A program made the translations under genes and the position numbers. From assembly GCF_026013475.1 (NCBI RefSeq), contig NZ_JAPDPH010000022.1:1-54404 (forward strand): a DNA stretch of 54,404 bases, given 5' to 3'. This document shows positions 20,002 through 27,853 of this stretch, piece by piece. This stretch comes from Micromonospora yasonensis. Lineage in GTDB: Bacteria > Actinomycetota > Actinomycetes > Mycobacteriales > Micromonosporaceae. Positions within the stretch are counted from its first letter, which is position 1. Every line of letters starts with the position of its first letter. The notes under the pieces were generated by a model. The model was not told the origin of the DNA, did not search any database, and worked only from the letters and a program-made list of their open reading frames with translations.

Positions 20002-20800
20002 GAGCCGGATGCCGATGCTGGAACTGTTCGCCGGGGAGCTGCGCCGGCTGCGCGCCGACGCCGGGCTGTCCCAGGAGGCGCTCGGTGAGCGGATCAACTA
20101 CTCGGCCTCACTGGTGGCGGCGGTGGAGCAGTGTCGCCGCGCGCCCCGGGAGGAGTTCACCCAGCGCTGCGACGAGGCGCTTCAGGCCGGTGGCCTGCTG
20201 ATCCGGATCCGAGAGGCGCTGCTCAAGGAGTCCCTGATGCCGTGGTTCCGCGAGTGGGTGACCATCGAGCAGGAGGCGACTGCGCTGCGCAGCTTCGAGC
20301 CGCTGGTCGTCCCCGGCCTGCTCCAGACCGAGGCGTACGCCCGGGCGCTCTACGAGGGCGCGGCACAGCTCGTCGGGGAGGCCATCGAGCAGCCGCTCGC
20401 CGCCCGGCTGGCCCGGCAGACGGTCCTGACCCGGCCCGCGCCGCCCCAGTTCGTGGCGGTGCTCGACTACACCGTGCTGGAGCGCCCGATCGGCGGCCCG
20501 AAGGTGATGCAGGAGCAGCTACGGCACCTGGTCGAGGTGGGTCGCCGCCCCCGCGTGCACCTGCACCTGGTGCCGCGTGAGGTCGCTGCCTACCCGGGGC
20601 TGAACGGCGCGTTCGTGCTCGCCACCCCACCCGACGGTGACGACCTCGGCTACCTGGATAACCAGTTGCACGGCACCATCGTCGAGCGGACCGTGGACGT
20701 AAACTCCCTTCGGCAGATTTGGGAGTCCGTGCGCGCGGAGGCGATGCCGCACGGGGCCACCCTCAAGGCGATCTCGGAGGCGGCGGAACAATGGACCTGA
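20000..20800 (+). CDS. XRE-family regulator with DUF5753 domain
   Basis: A 266-residue regulator. The N-terminal HTH_31 domain is LFAGELRRLRADAGLSQEALGERINYSASLVAAVEQCRR. The C-terminal DUF5753 runs from LRSFEPLVVPGLLQTEAYARAL to LHGTIVERTVDVNSLRQIWESVRAEA. This class pairs with DUF397 proteins in actinomycetes (WhiJ/AbaA-orfA-like systems), some of which affect development and antibiotic production. The ATG at 20000 has GAGG 7 nt upstream. Its 3' end overlaps the DUF397 start (20791-20800), so the two are coupled. Confidence 0.92.
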   Translation: MSRMPMLELFAGELRRLRADAGLSQEALGERINYSASLVAAVEQCRRAPREEFTQRCDEALQAGGLLIRIREALLKESLMPWFREWVTIEQEATALRSFEPLVVPGLLQTEAYARALYEGAAQLVGEAIEQPLAARLARQTVLTRPAPPQFVAVLDYTVLERPIGGPKVMQEQLRHLVEVGRRPRVHLHLVPREVAAYPGLNGAFVLATPPDGDDLGYLDNQLHGTIVERTVDVNSLRQIWESVRAEAMPHGATLKAISEAAEQWT

Positions 20801-20978
20801 CCGGCGCGATCTGGCGCAAGAGCACCCGCAGCAGCGGCAACCAGGGCAACTGCGTGGAGGTCGCCGACAACCTCCCCGGCGTGGTCGGGGTCCGGGACAG
20901 CAAGGACCGGCCGGGCCGGTGCTCACCTTCACCCCGGCGAGCTGGGCCGCGTTCGTGGAGTTCGCCAGGCGCCGCTGA
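20791..20978 (+). pseudogene. DUF397 gene with apparent one-base deletion
   Basis: The reading frame from ATG 20791 gives MDLTGAIWRKSTRSSGNQGN, then CVEVADNLPGVVGVRDSKD, the standard DUF397 start. After codon GAC at 20905-20907 the frame turns nonsensical. Adding one C at about 20907-20908 restores D-P-A-G-P, then VLTFTPASWAAFVEFARRR and a stop at 20978, which is the family's normal C-terminus. So either the gene carries a real frameshift or a base was lost from a GC-rich run in sequencing. DUF397 proteins partner XRE/DUF5753 regulators such as the overlapping upstream gene. Confidence 0.75.
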
Positions 20979-21003
20979 CTGCCGCCAGGTGCAAGGCAGC
21001 CCC

Positions 21004-21032
21004 TTGCCGGTGAAGTTACCGACAAGTAGCGT
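21004..21032 (+). promoter_or_regulatory. Leaderless promoter of the hotdog gene
   Basis: TTGCCG (21004-21009), a 17-nt spacer, and TAGCGT (21027-21032), with the ATG 6 nt later. It is the best-formed promoter of this class in the window. Confidence 0.6.
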
Positions 21033-21038
21033 GCGGGC

Positions 21039-21506
21039 ATGTCCATCGACTCTCGCCAGGTGGCGGCCGGTCTCCTCGAAGCCGTGCCGTTCGCCCGTAC
21101 GCTCGGTATCGAATTCGTCGAGGTCGCGCCCGAGGCCGAGGGCGGGGTACGGGCGGTGGTCCGGCTTCCCGACGTCCCGGAGCACCACAACCACGTCGGT
21201 GGCCCGCACGCCGGGGCCATGTTCACCCTGGGGGAGACCGCGTCCGGGGCGGCGGTGCTCGCGGCGTTCGGTTCGGTGCTCGACCGGGCGGTGCCGCTGG
21301 CCGTGACCGCCAGCATCGCCTACCAGAAGGTCGCCCTCGGTCCGGTGCGGGCCACCGCGCGGTTGGGGCGTACCCCGGCCGAGGTGATCGCCGAGCTGGA
21401 CGCGGGGCAGCGGCCGGAGTTCCCGGTCGAGGTGGAGATCGGCACCGAGGACGGCATCATCACCTCCCTGCTCACCGTGGTGTGGACGCTCCGCCCGAAC
21501 CGCTGA
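21039..21506 (+). CDS. Hotdog-fold thioesterase-like protein (DUF4442)
   Basis: A 155-residue single hotdog domain. HHNHVGGPHAGAMFTLGETASGAAVLAAFG corresponds to the long central helix and its N-terminal active-site segment in PaaI/DUF4442 proteins, and ITSLLTVVWTLRPN is the last strand. Such proteins often hydrolyse acyl-CoA thioesters, but substrate and activity are not predictable here. It appears to be monocistronic and leaderless from 21039. Confidence 0.8.
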   Translation: MSIDSRQVAAGLLEAVPFARTLGIEFVEVAPEAEGGVRAVVRLPDVPEHHNHVGGPHAGAMFTLGETASGAAVLAAFGSVLDRAVPLAVTASIAYQKVALGPVRATARLGRTPAEVIAELDAGQRPEFPVEVEIGTEDGIITSLLTVVWTLRPNR

Positions 21507-21541
21507 CGTCCGAATCGTGGTTTCCCGCGCGGTCCGCTGGA

Positions 21542-21547
21542 TAGATT
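21542..21547 (+). promoter_or_regulatory. -10 element of leaderless HAD/GH65 transcript
   Basis: TAGATT lies 6 nt before the ATG at 21554, with no ribosome site between. The -35 is poor. Confidence 0.42.
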
Positions 21548-21553
21548 CAGACA

Positions 21554-22303
21554 ATGCTGGGCCTACCCGCTCACGTGACCGCCTGTCTCTTCGATCTGGA
21601 CGGTGTGCTGACGCAGACCGCCAAGGTGCACAACGCCGCCTGGACCGAGACCTTCAACGCGTTCCTCGAGCAACGCGCGGCGGCCACCGGCGAGGCGTTC
21701 CGCCCGTTCGACCCCGGGCCGGACTACAACCGGTACGTGGACGGGAAAGCACGGGCCGACGGAGTGCGCTCCTTCCTGGCCTCGCGCGGCATCACCCTGC
21801 CCGAGGGCTCGCCCGACGACCCGCCGGAGGCGGACACGGTCAACGGGGTGGGCAACCGCAAGAACGTCATCCTGCTCAAGCGGATCCACACCGACGGGGT
21901 GGAGGTCTACGCGGGCTCGGTGCGCTACCTGGAGGCCGCCGCCCGCGCCGGGCTGCGCCGGGCGGTCGTCTCGGCCAGCGCCAACTGCGCGGCCGTGGTG
22001 CAGGGCGCCGGGCTGGAACCGCTGCTGGAGGCCCGGGTGGACGGGGTGCTGGCCCGCGAGCGGGGGCTGCGCGGCAAGCCGTACCCGGACACCTTCCTGG
22101 CCGGCGCCGAGCTGCTCGGCGTCAAGCCGGAACAGGCCGCCGTCTTCGAGGACGCCCTCGCCGGGGTCGAGGCCGGCAAGTCCGGCGGCTTCGGGTACGT
22201 GGTGGGCGTCGACCGGGTCGGCCAGGCCGACGACCTGCGGGCGCACGGCGCCGACGTGGTGGTCACCGACCTCGCCGAGCTGCTGACCGGGGTGCCGACG
22301 TGA
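21554..22303 (+). CDS. pgmB: Beta-phosphoglucomutase family HAD hydrolase
   Basis: A 249-residue HAD enzyme. Motif I is [12 protein letters not shown] (nucleophile D14 and acid/base D16), motif II is VVSASANC, the lysine is in RGKPYPDTF, and motif III is [17 protein letters not shown] cap domain (about 30-110) carries [19 protein letters not shown], the phosphoglucomutase-type substrate loop. It should convert beta-glucose 1-phosphate to glucose 6-phosphate. Its stop overlaps the GTG of the GH65 phosphorylase, which makes beta-glucose 1-phosphate, giving a complete two-step catabolic unit. Confidence 0.92.
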   Translation: MLGLPAHVTACLFDLDGVLTQTAKVHNAAWTETFNAFLEQRAAATGEAFRPFDPGPDYNRYVDGKARADGVRSFLASRGITLPEGSPDDPPEADTVNGVGNRKNVILLKRIHTDGVEVYAGSVRYLEAAARAGLRRAVVSASANCAAVVQGAGLEPLLEARVDGVLARERGLRGKPYPDTFLAGAELLGVKPEQAAVFEDALAGVEAGKSGGFGYVVGVDRVGQADDLRAHGADVVVTDLAELLTGVPT

Positions 22304-24672
22304 TCCGGGAACGGGCGTATCCGGTCGAGCCGTGGCACGTCCGGGAGACCCAGCTCGACATGGACGTGCTCGCCCAGTCCGAGTCGGTCTTCGCCCTCTC
22401 CAACGGGCACGTCGGGCTGCGCGGCAACCTGGACGAGGGGGAGCCGCACGGCCTCCCCGGCACCTACCTGAACTCCTTCTACGAGCTGCGCCCGCTGCCG
22501 TACGCGGAGGCCGGCTTCGGCTTTCCGGAGTCCGGCCAGACCATCGTCAACGTCACCAACGGCAAGCTGATCCGGCTGCTGGTCGACGACGAGCCGCTCG
22601 ACGTCCGGTACGGCGAACTCCTCTCCCACGAGCGGGTCCTCGACCTGCGGGCCGGCACCCTGCACCGGGAGGTGCACTGGCGCTCGCCGGCCGGGCGGGA
22701 GGTCAAGGTCCGCAGCACCCGGCTGGTGTCGTTCACCCAGCGATCGGTCGCCGCGATCAACTACGAGGTCGAGGCGGTCGACGGGCCGATCCGGCTGATC
22801 CTCCAGTCCGAGCTGGTGGCCAACGAGGCCCTGCCGCCGCAGAGCCGCGACCCGCGGGTCGCCGCCGTGCTGGAGTCCCCGCTGCTGGCCGAGGAGGACC
22901 TGACCACCGACGACGGTGGGCTGCTCATCCACCGGACCAAGGTCAGCGGCCTGCGGCTCGCCGCCGCCATGGCGCACGACGTGCACGGACCGGAGCGCAC
23001 CACCATCGAGTCCGAGGGGTACGAGGACTGGGTCCGCACCACCATCGGCTGTGTGCTCAAGCCCGGCCAGGCGCTGCGGGTGGTCAAGTACCTGACGTAC
23101 GGCTGGTCCAGTCGACGCTCGCTGCCGGCGCTGCGGGACCAGGTCGGGGCGGCCCTGGCCGCGGCCCGGCTGGACGGCTGGGACGGGCTGCGCCGGGCGC
23201 AGCGGGAGTACCTGGACGAGTTCTGGGACGCCGCCGACGTGCGGGTGGAGGGCGACCCGGAGGTGCAGCAGGCCGTCCGGTTCGGCCTCTTCCACGTGCT
23301 CCAGGCCGGCGCCCGCGCGGAACGCCGGCCGATCTCGGCCAAGGGGCTCACCGGTCCCGGGTACGACGGGCACGCGTTCTGGGACACCGAGATGTTCGTG
23401 CTGCCGGTGCTCACGTACACCCAGCCGTCGGCGGTGCGGGACGCGCTGTACTGGCGCTACTCCACCCTCGAACAGGCGCATGAGCGGGCCCGCACGCTCA
23501 ACCTGGCCGGGGCCGCCTTTCCGTGGCGGACCATCGAGGGGCCGGAGTCCTCGGCGTACTGGCCGGCCGGCACGGCCGCCTTCCACATCGCCGCCGACAT
23601 CGCCGACGCGCTGCGCCGGTACGTACTGGTCACCGGTGACGTGGGGCTGGAGCGCGAGATCGGGCTGGAGCTGCTGATCGAGACCGCCCGGCTCTGGCGC
23701 TCACTCGGCCACCACGACCGCAACGGGCGGTTCCACATCGACGGGGTGACCGGACCGGACGAATACACCGCGGTCAAGAACGACAACATCTACACCAACC
23801 TGATGGCGCAGCGGAACCTGCTGACCGCCGCCGACTGCGCGATGCGCTACCGGGACCAGGCCCTCGACCTGGGGGTCTCCGAGGAGGAGGCGGCCGCCTG
23901 GCGGGACGCCGCGCACGCCATGCACGTCCCGTACGACCCCGACCTGGACGTGCACGAGCAGGTGGAGGGGTTCACCCGGTTGCAGGAGTGGGACTTCGAG
24001 CACACCCCGCCGGAGAAGTACCCGCTGCTGCTGCACTACCCGTACTTCGACCTCTACCGGAAGCAGGTCGTCAAGCAGGCCGACCTGGTGCTGGCCATGC
24101 ACTGGCGCGGGGACGCCTTCACCGGCCTGGAGAAGCTGCGGAACTTCCTCTACTACGAGCGGCGTACCGTCCGCGACTCCTCGCTGAGCGCCTGCACCCA
24201 GGCGGTCATGGCGGCCGAGGTCGGCCACAGCGAGCTGGCCCACCGCTACCTGCGCGAGGCCGCCCTGATGGACCTGCACGACCTGAACGAGAACACCCGC
24301 GACGGCGTGCACATGGCCTCACTGGCCGGTGCCTGGATCGCGCTGGTCGCGGGCTTCGGCGGCCTGCGTGACCACGACGGGACGCTCTCCTTCTCGCCCC
24401 GGCTCTCCAGCGGGCTCAGCCGCCTGGAGTTCTCCCTCCAGTGGCGGTCGGTGCACCTGCGGGTGGACGTCCGGCCGCACCAGACGACGTACTCGCTGCG
24501 CAAGGGGGGACCGGACACGGTGCTGGAATTGCGCCACCACGGCGAGACGGTCCGGGTCACCACCGCCCAGCCGGTCACCGTGCCGGTGCCGCTGGCGCAC
24601 CCGGCCGGGCCGGAGCCGGAGCAGCCGCCGGGTCGGGCCCCCCTGCTGCACCTGCCGGAGGACAGCAGCTGA
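22300..24672 (+). CDS. GH65 disaccharide phosphorylase
   Basis: A 790-residue inverting phosphorylase of glycoside hydrolase family 65. The N-terminal beta-sandwich (about 1-280) begins [20 protein letters not shown] and contains [14 protein letters not shown]. The (alpha/alpha)6 catalytic barrel carries [20 protein letters not shown], and the general acid Glu is E488 in [29 protein letters not shown] and [17 protein letters not shown] follow. The substrate may be maltose, trehalose, kojibiose or nigerose; I cannot choose between them. The start GTG overlaps the beta-PGM stop and the gene ends within the stem of a terminator. Confidence 0.92.
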   Translation: MIRERAYPVEPWHVRETQLDMDVLAQSESVFALSNGHVGLRGNLDEGEPHGLPGTYLNSFYELRPLPYAEAGFGFPESGQTIVNVTNGKLIRLLVDDEPLDVRYGELLSHERVLDLRAGTLHREVHWRSPAGREVKVRSTRLVSFTQRSVAAINYEVEAVDGPIRLILQSELVANEALPPQSRDPRVAAVLESPLLAEEDLTTDDGGLLIHRTKVSGLRLAAAMAHDVHGPERTTIESEGYEDWVRTTIGCVLKPGQALRVVKYLTYGWSSRRSLPALRDQVGAALAAARLDGWDGLRRAQREYLDEFWDAADVRVEGDPEVQQAVRFGLFHVLQAGARAERRPISAKGLTGPGYDGHAFWDTEMFVLPVLTYTQPSAVRDALYWRYSTLEQAHERARTLNLAGAAFPWRTIEGPESSAYWPAGTAAFHIAADIADALRRYVLVTGDVGLEREIGLELLIETARLWRSLGHHDRNGRFHIDGVTGPDEYTAVKNDNIYTNLMAQRNLLTAADCAMRYRDQALDLGVSEEEAAAWRDAAHAMHVPYDPDLDVHEQVEGFTRLQEWDFEHTPPEKYPLLLHYPYFDLYRKQVVKQADLVLAMHWRGDAFTGLEKLRNFLYYERRTVRDSSLSACTQAVMAAEVGHSELAHRYLREAALMDLHDLNENTRDGVHMASLAGAWIALVAGFGGLRDHDGTLSFSPRLSSGLSRLEFSLQWRSVHLRVDVRPHQTTYSLRKGGPDTVLELRHHGETVRVTTAQPVTVPVPLAHPAGPEPEQPPGRAPLLHLPEDSS

Positions 24673-24703
24673 AGCCGGCCCGGCGATCGCACCGGGCCGG
24701 CTT
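24672..24703. terminator. Terminator after GH65 gene
   Basis: AAGCCGGCCCGG (24672-24683) pairs perfectly with CCGGGCCGGCTT (24692-24703) over an 8-nt loop. It separates GH65 from the convergent small gene at 24714 and may serve both strands. Confidence 0.85.
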
Positions 24704-24713
24704 CCGGCGTACG

Positions 24714-24890
24714 TCAGAACTGGCGGCCGTTGGACGGCCGGCCCTCGGCGTCCCGGGGCGCCATGGCCCGGGGATCGTCGGCGGTACGGGCCTGCGCCGC
24801 CTCGTCCGCCCAGTCCCGGGAGCGCTCGGCGTCCCGTTCGCGGCGTTCCCGTTCGGCGGCCTGCTGTCGGGACCTGTCCTGCTTGGCCAT
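24714..24890 (-). CDS. Small hydrophilic hypothetical protein
   Basis: A 58-residue protein, almost all charged and polar (MAKQDRSRQQAAERERRERD, ending EGRPSNGRQF), predicted helical in its first half. It follows trxA by 62 nt on the same strand and is probably the last gene of the merR-trxA operon. No family recognised. Confidence 0.55.
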   Translation of the reverse strand: MAKQDRSRQQAAERERRERDAERSRDWADEAAQARTADDPRAMAPRDAEGRPSNGRQF

Positions 24891-24952
24891 GACGATCCTC
24901 GCGATCCGTCGGGGTCCGTTGGTCACCCCGCGCGTTCCCGCTCGGCGTCGGC

Positions 24953-25300
24953 TCAACCGTCCAGGTGCCGGGCGAAGCTCAGCCGCAGGTGGTTCTTGGG
25001 CCGGGAGCCGACGATCGAACCCACCACCTGACCGTCCCGGAACACCATCATGGTCGGCATGGACATCACCTGGTACGCCCGGGTGGTCGCGGGGTTCTCG
25101 TCCGAGTTGAGGGTGACGAAGCGCAGCCTGTCGCCGAACTCCTCGGCCAACTCCGCGAGGTGCCTGGAGACCGCCCGGCAGGGCGGGCACCACTCCGCCC
25201 AGAAGTCGACCACCACCGGCCGGTCGGCGGCCAGCACCCAGGTCGCGAACGTGGCGTCCGTGACCTCGATCAGTCGGCTCTCTTGCGTGTCCTGAGGCAT
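24953..25300 (-). CDS. trxA: Thioredoxin with CPPC active site
   Basis: A 115-residue thioredoxin. The fold's VVVDFWAEWCPPCRAVSRHL contains C38-P-P-C41, replacing the usual CGPC, and the cis-proline is in MSMPTMMVF. A Pro at the second inter-cysteine position should alter redox potential compared with standard thioredoxin. It overlaps the 3' end of the MerR gene by 31 nt, so the two are co-transcribed and probably coupled. A role in disulfide stress under MerR control is an inference from this arrangement. Confidence 0.92.
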   Translation of the reverse strand: MPQDTQESRLIEVTDATFATWVLAADRPVVVDFWAEWCPPCRAVSRHLAELAEEFGDRLRFVTLNSDENPATTRAYQVMSMPTMMVFRDGQVVGSIVGSRPKNHLRLSFARHLDG

Positions 25301-25662
25301 GTTTCCTCCCGGTGGGCGATGGCGCGGGCGAGCTGGTCGTGCAGCTGTCGGCGGACCGCGCCGAGCCGGTCGAGGTAGTCGTCCACCTCGGCGAGCTTGC
25401 GTCGCAGTACCGCGACGGAGTCCGGGCAGACGTCGCCGGAGCTGTGCCCGGCCCGCAAGCAGGCCACGAAGGGCCGGATGTCGTCCAGGCCGAAGCCGAC
25501 CGCCAGCAGGGCGCGGATCTCGTGCACGACGCGCAGCTCCGCCTCGTCGTAGATCCGGTAGCCGTTCGCCGAACGGCGGGGTCGCACCAGCCCGTGGGTC
25601 TCGTAGTACCGCAGGGTCCGGGTGCTCGTACCGGCCCGCTCCGCCAGCTCCCCGATTCGCAT
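25270..25662 (-). CDS. MerR-family transcriptional regulator
   Basis: A 130-residue regulator: MRIGELAERAGTSTRTLRYY (winged HTH with the RYYE motif), GLVRPRRSANGYRIYDEAEL, then a long dimerisation helix. Two cysteines (ACLRAGHSSGDVCPDS) lie where SoxR- and CueR-like members place their sensing residues, but spacing does not match a known metal class. ATG 25662 has GGGAGGG upstream. It overlaps trxA. A 7+7 bp dyad upstream (25701-25725) is the likely binding site. Confidence 0.9.
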   Translation of the reverse strand: MRIGELAERAGTSTRTLRYYETHGLVRPRRSANGYRIYDEAELRVVHEIRALLAVGFGLDDIRPFVACLRAGHSSGDVCPDSVAVLRRKLAEVDDYLDRLGAVRRQLHDQLARAIAHREETCLRTRKRAD

Positions 25663-25700
25663 CAGACCCTCCCCGACCAACCCGTGCCGCCCACGCTAAA

Positions 25701-25725
25701 CCTTGCCGCCGACGTCAAGGCAAGG
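25701..25725 (-). promoter_or_regulatory. MerR-type operator/promoter dyad
   Basis: CCTTGCC-N11-GGCAAGG is a perfect inverted repeat 39-63 nt upstream of the MerR start. On the minus strand it reads CCTTGCCTTGACG...GGCAAGG then TTTAGCGT, so a TTG-type -35 and a TAGCGT -10 can be drawn with the long 19-nt spacer typical of MerR-controlled promoters. Confidence 0.62.
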
Positions 25726-25790
25726 CCGCGCGGCGGGAGGAGGTGAGGGGGAGGCGGGGGCGGGTATGCGGGTGGGTGGGAGGTGTGGGG

Positions 25791-26450
25791 ATGGAGACGC
25801 GTGAGGTGACGGTTCCGGTGGTGGAGGGCGGGCTGGCCGCCGACGTGATCGTGCCCTCCGAGGCGATCGGCGTGGTGCTGTTCGCGCACGGCAGCGGCAG
25901 CTCGCGGCACAGCCCGCGCAACGTGGCCGTCGCGCACCAGCTCAACGACCGGGGGCTGGCCACCGTGCTGATCGACCTGCTCACCCCCGACGAGGACGCG
26001 CGGGACGAGATCACCGCCGAGCTGCGCTTCGACATCGGGATGCTCGCCGAGCGGCTGGCCGGCATCGTCGACTGGATGGCCGCCGACCCGAGCCTGGGCC
26101 GGCTGCCGATCGGACTCTTCGGGGCCAGCACGGGCGCGGCCGCCGCGCTGGTCGCCGCGGCCGCCCGGCCGGAGCAGGTCCGCGCGGTGGTCTCCCGCGG
26201 TGGCCGCCCCGACCTGGCCGGCAGCTCCCTGGCGGCGGTACGCGCCCCGACGCTGCTGCTGGTGGGCGGCCTGGACGAGCAGGTCATCGTGCTCAACGAG
26301 CAGGCGCAGGCCCAACTGGGCGAGGTCGCCGAGCTCCGGATCGTGCCCGGCGCCACCCACCTCTTCGAGGAGCCGGGCACCCTGGAGCAGGTGGCCGACC
26401 AGGCGGGGAGCTGGTTCACCAGCCGGTTGCGTACCCCGCACCCGGCCTGA
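25791..26450 (+). CDS. Dienelactone hydrolase-like alpha/beta hydrolase
   Basis: A 219-residue alpha/beta hydrolase. The oxyanion strand VIGVVLFAHGSGSS-like segment (GVVLFAHGSGSSRHSPRN), nucleophile elbow GLFGASTGAAAAL (Ser in G-A-S-T-G), acid region LLLVGGLDEQV and catalytic His in VPGATHLFEEPG are all present. Relatives are often fused to or found beside phosphoribosyltransferases; here it is a stand-alone domain divergent from merR-trxA. ATG 25791 has GGGAGG upstream. Substrate unknown. Confidence 0.85.
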   Translation: METREVTVPVVEGGLAADVIVPSEAIGVVLFAHGSGSSRHSPRNVAVAHQLNDRGLATVLIDLLTPDEDARDEITAELRFDIGMLAERLAGIVDWMAADPSLGRLPIGLFGASTGAAAALVAAAARPEQVRAVVSRGGRPDLAGSSLAAVRAPTLLLVGGLDEQVIVLNEQAQAQLGEVAELRIVPGATHLFEEPGTLEQVADQAGSWFTSRLRTPHPA

Positions 26451-26484
26451 GCGGGCGGCCCGGCACCGCCCGGTGGCGACGGCG

Positions 26485-26518
26485 AAAGGCCGGCCTCCCG
26501 TTGGGGAGACCGGCCCTT
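26485..26518. terminator. Bidirectional terminator, hydrolase/C39 genes
   Basis: AAAGGCCGGCCTCCC and GGGAGACCGGCCCTT form a stem of 11 pairs plus one mismatch over a GTTG loop, with A- and T-rich flanks on the two sides. It sits between convergent stops. Confidence 0.78.
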
Positions 26519-26530
26519 CGTGCTGCTCGG

Positions 26531-27169
26531 TCAGGAGCTGTAACCGCGGCTGGCGATCCAGTTGGCCAGGTCGGCCACGTTCATCCAGTACGTCGGCTCG
26601 TTCGGGCTGGCCGGGTCGGCGATCAGCACCGTGTTGCCGTCGTCCTTGTACTGCACCACGGTCAGGTAGTGGCCCGGGTAGCTGTGCGCCACGCCGTCGA
26701 CGTCCACGGCGCTGCCGATGATGTTGGCGACGACCGGGCGGCCCTGGTCCACGGCGGTCTTGACGTCCGCCCGCAGCTGCTCGACCTGCTGCTTGGTGGC
26801 CGAGTTGTCCCGGATCTCGGTGGTCTTGTACTTGCCACCGGTGTACTCGTTGAGCACCCGGGTGATGTCGATCGCCGAGTCGGTGCCGTTCTCAGTCGTG
26901 CCCAGCTTGGCGGCCAGCTCGTCCTGGCTCACCGTCTTGCCCTCAGAAGACAGGGCGATCCGGGTCGAGGCCGGGCCGCAGTAGTAGAAGTTCGGCTGGG
27001 CCTGATAGTCGAAGCGCGCGCTGCGCTCGCCCTTGGCGCCCTTGTCGGCGGTCACCGGCTTCGGCTGCGCCGGGGCCGCGTGTGCGGCCATGGCCGGGCC
27101 GGCCACGACGCCACCGGACATCACCAGACCGGCGACGGACAGCATGCTCTTGCGGAAGATCGAATTCAT
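26531..27169 (-). CDS. Secreted C39-like cysteine peptidase
   Basis: A 212-residue exported protein. MNSIFRKSMLSVAGLVMSGG followed by VVAGPAMAAHA is a Sec-type signal peptide with an AxA cleavage site. The mature part carries QPNFYYCGPAST (catalytic Cys), PGHYLTVVQY (His) and IADPASP (Asp), the triad of the peptidase C39-like_2 family. The start is the ATG at 27169 with GGAGC upstream. Unlike bacteriocin C39 proteases, it has no ABC transporter nearby. Substrate unknown; a peptide- or wall-processing role outside the membrane is likely. Confidence 0.85.
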   Translation of the reverse strand: MNSIFRKSMLSVAGLVMSGGVVAGPAMAAHAAPAQPKPVTADKGAKGERSARFDYQAQPNFYYCGPASTRIALSSEGKTVSQDELAAKLGTTENGTDSAIDITRVLNEYTGGKYKTTEIRDNSATKQQVEQLRADVKTAVDQGRPVVANIIGSAVDVDGVAHSYPGHYLTVVQYKDDGNTVLIADPASPNEPTYWMNVADLANWIASRGYSS

Positions 27170-27472
27170 GTCGAAGCTCCATTCGGGGGGTTGCGAACCC
27201 CGTCGCGGGGACGCAGCAGCACCGGGACTGGCGCTCGGCGGTAAGGGGATGCAGTCGGAAGGTCTCCGCTCGCTCACCGAATGTGCAACGGCCGCCAACC
27301 CTCCGTGATTCCGCTCCTCCTATGTCCCCGCTCACCCCGGAACCGGACATCCGGCGCGCCGAGGCTGACAACACGCCACAACTTCGGGCAAGTTGTTGCC
27401 TCCGCCTACCTGGAGGCAGCAACTTCCCGGCAGCTGCGCGGATCTTGGTGGCGTGCGCTCGGCGTACCGGCG
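27170..27472. other. 303-bp intergenic region upstream of the C39 gene
   Basis: Noncoding. It holds the promoter and leader of the C39 gene and, at its far end, the hairpin cluster at 27378-27425. I searched for the c-di-AMP riboswitch consensus, common before actinobacterial wall enzymes, and did not find it here. Confidence 0.5.
27378..27425 (-). terminator. Overlapping hairpins downstream of the DUF1232 gene
   Basis: AAGTTGTTGCCTCC (27390-27403) pairs with GGAGGCAGCAACTT (27412-27425) at 13 of 14 positions. The same left arm also pairs with ACAACTT (27378-27384), forming a mutually exclusive 7-bp stem. The main stem lies about 48 nt past the DUF1232 stop. Confidence 0.55.
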
Positions 27473-27814
27473 TTATGACACGGGACGGTGTGGGCGGTTC
27501 GGCATCGGCGGCCGCGGCGGAGGGTCGGCGAGGCCGCGCTGGGCGGCGCGGTGCTTGGCGGCCAGGCGGCCCAGGTAGAACAGGGCGCCGGCCAGCACGC
27601 CCATGTCGTCCAGGTAGATCGGGTCGGGGAGCAGGTCGACCGGGAGGATCGCGTAGATCAGCGCGCCGTAGAAGGCGACCTTGCCGCCGACGCCCAGCGC
27701 GCCGAGCAGTCGGCGGGTGCGGACCACCCGGATGGCGAGCAGCACCGCGCCGACCAGCGTCGCCAGCGCGACGACGCCGGCGAGCACCAGCAGGATCCAA
27801 GCCTCTCGGGACAC
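27473..27814 (-). CDS. DUF1232 (YkvA-type) membrane protein
   Basis: A 113-residue protein: an N-terminal transmembrane helix (ILLVLAGVVALATLVGAVLLAI), then the DUF1232 core KVAFYGALIYAILPVDLLPDPIYLDDMGVLAG, with the characteristic PxDLLPD and DD residues. The tail is Pro/Arg-rich. The GTG start at 27814 lies 6 nt after a TAGCGT -10 element (27821-27826), indicating leaderless translation. Function of the family is not established. Confidence 0.83.
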   Translation of the reverse strand: MSREAWILLVLAGVVALATLVGAVLLAIRVVRTRRLLGALGVGGKVAFYGALIYAILPVDLLPDPIYLDDMGVLAGALFYLGRLAAKHRAAQRGLADPPPRPPMPNRPHRPVS

Positions 27815-27853
27815 GAGGTCACGCTAACCGAACCCGGCCACCTTCGCCTGCGG

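Noticed and set aside
27170..27360. Possible second c-di-AMP riboswitch before the C39 protease
   Set aside because: The leader lacks the GGGGTGAATCC and GCAGCTAACC blocks that are clear at 44056-44215.
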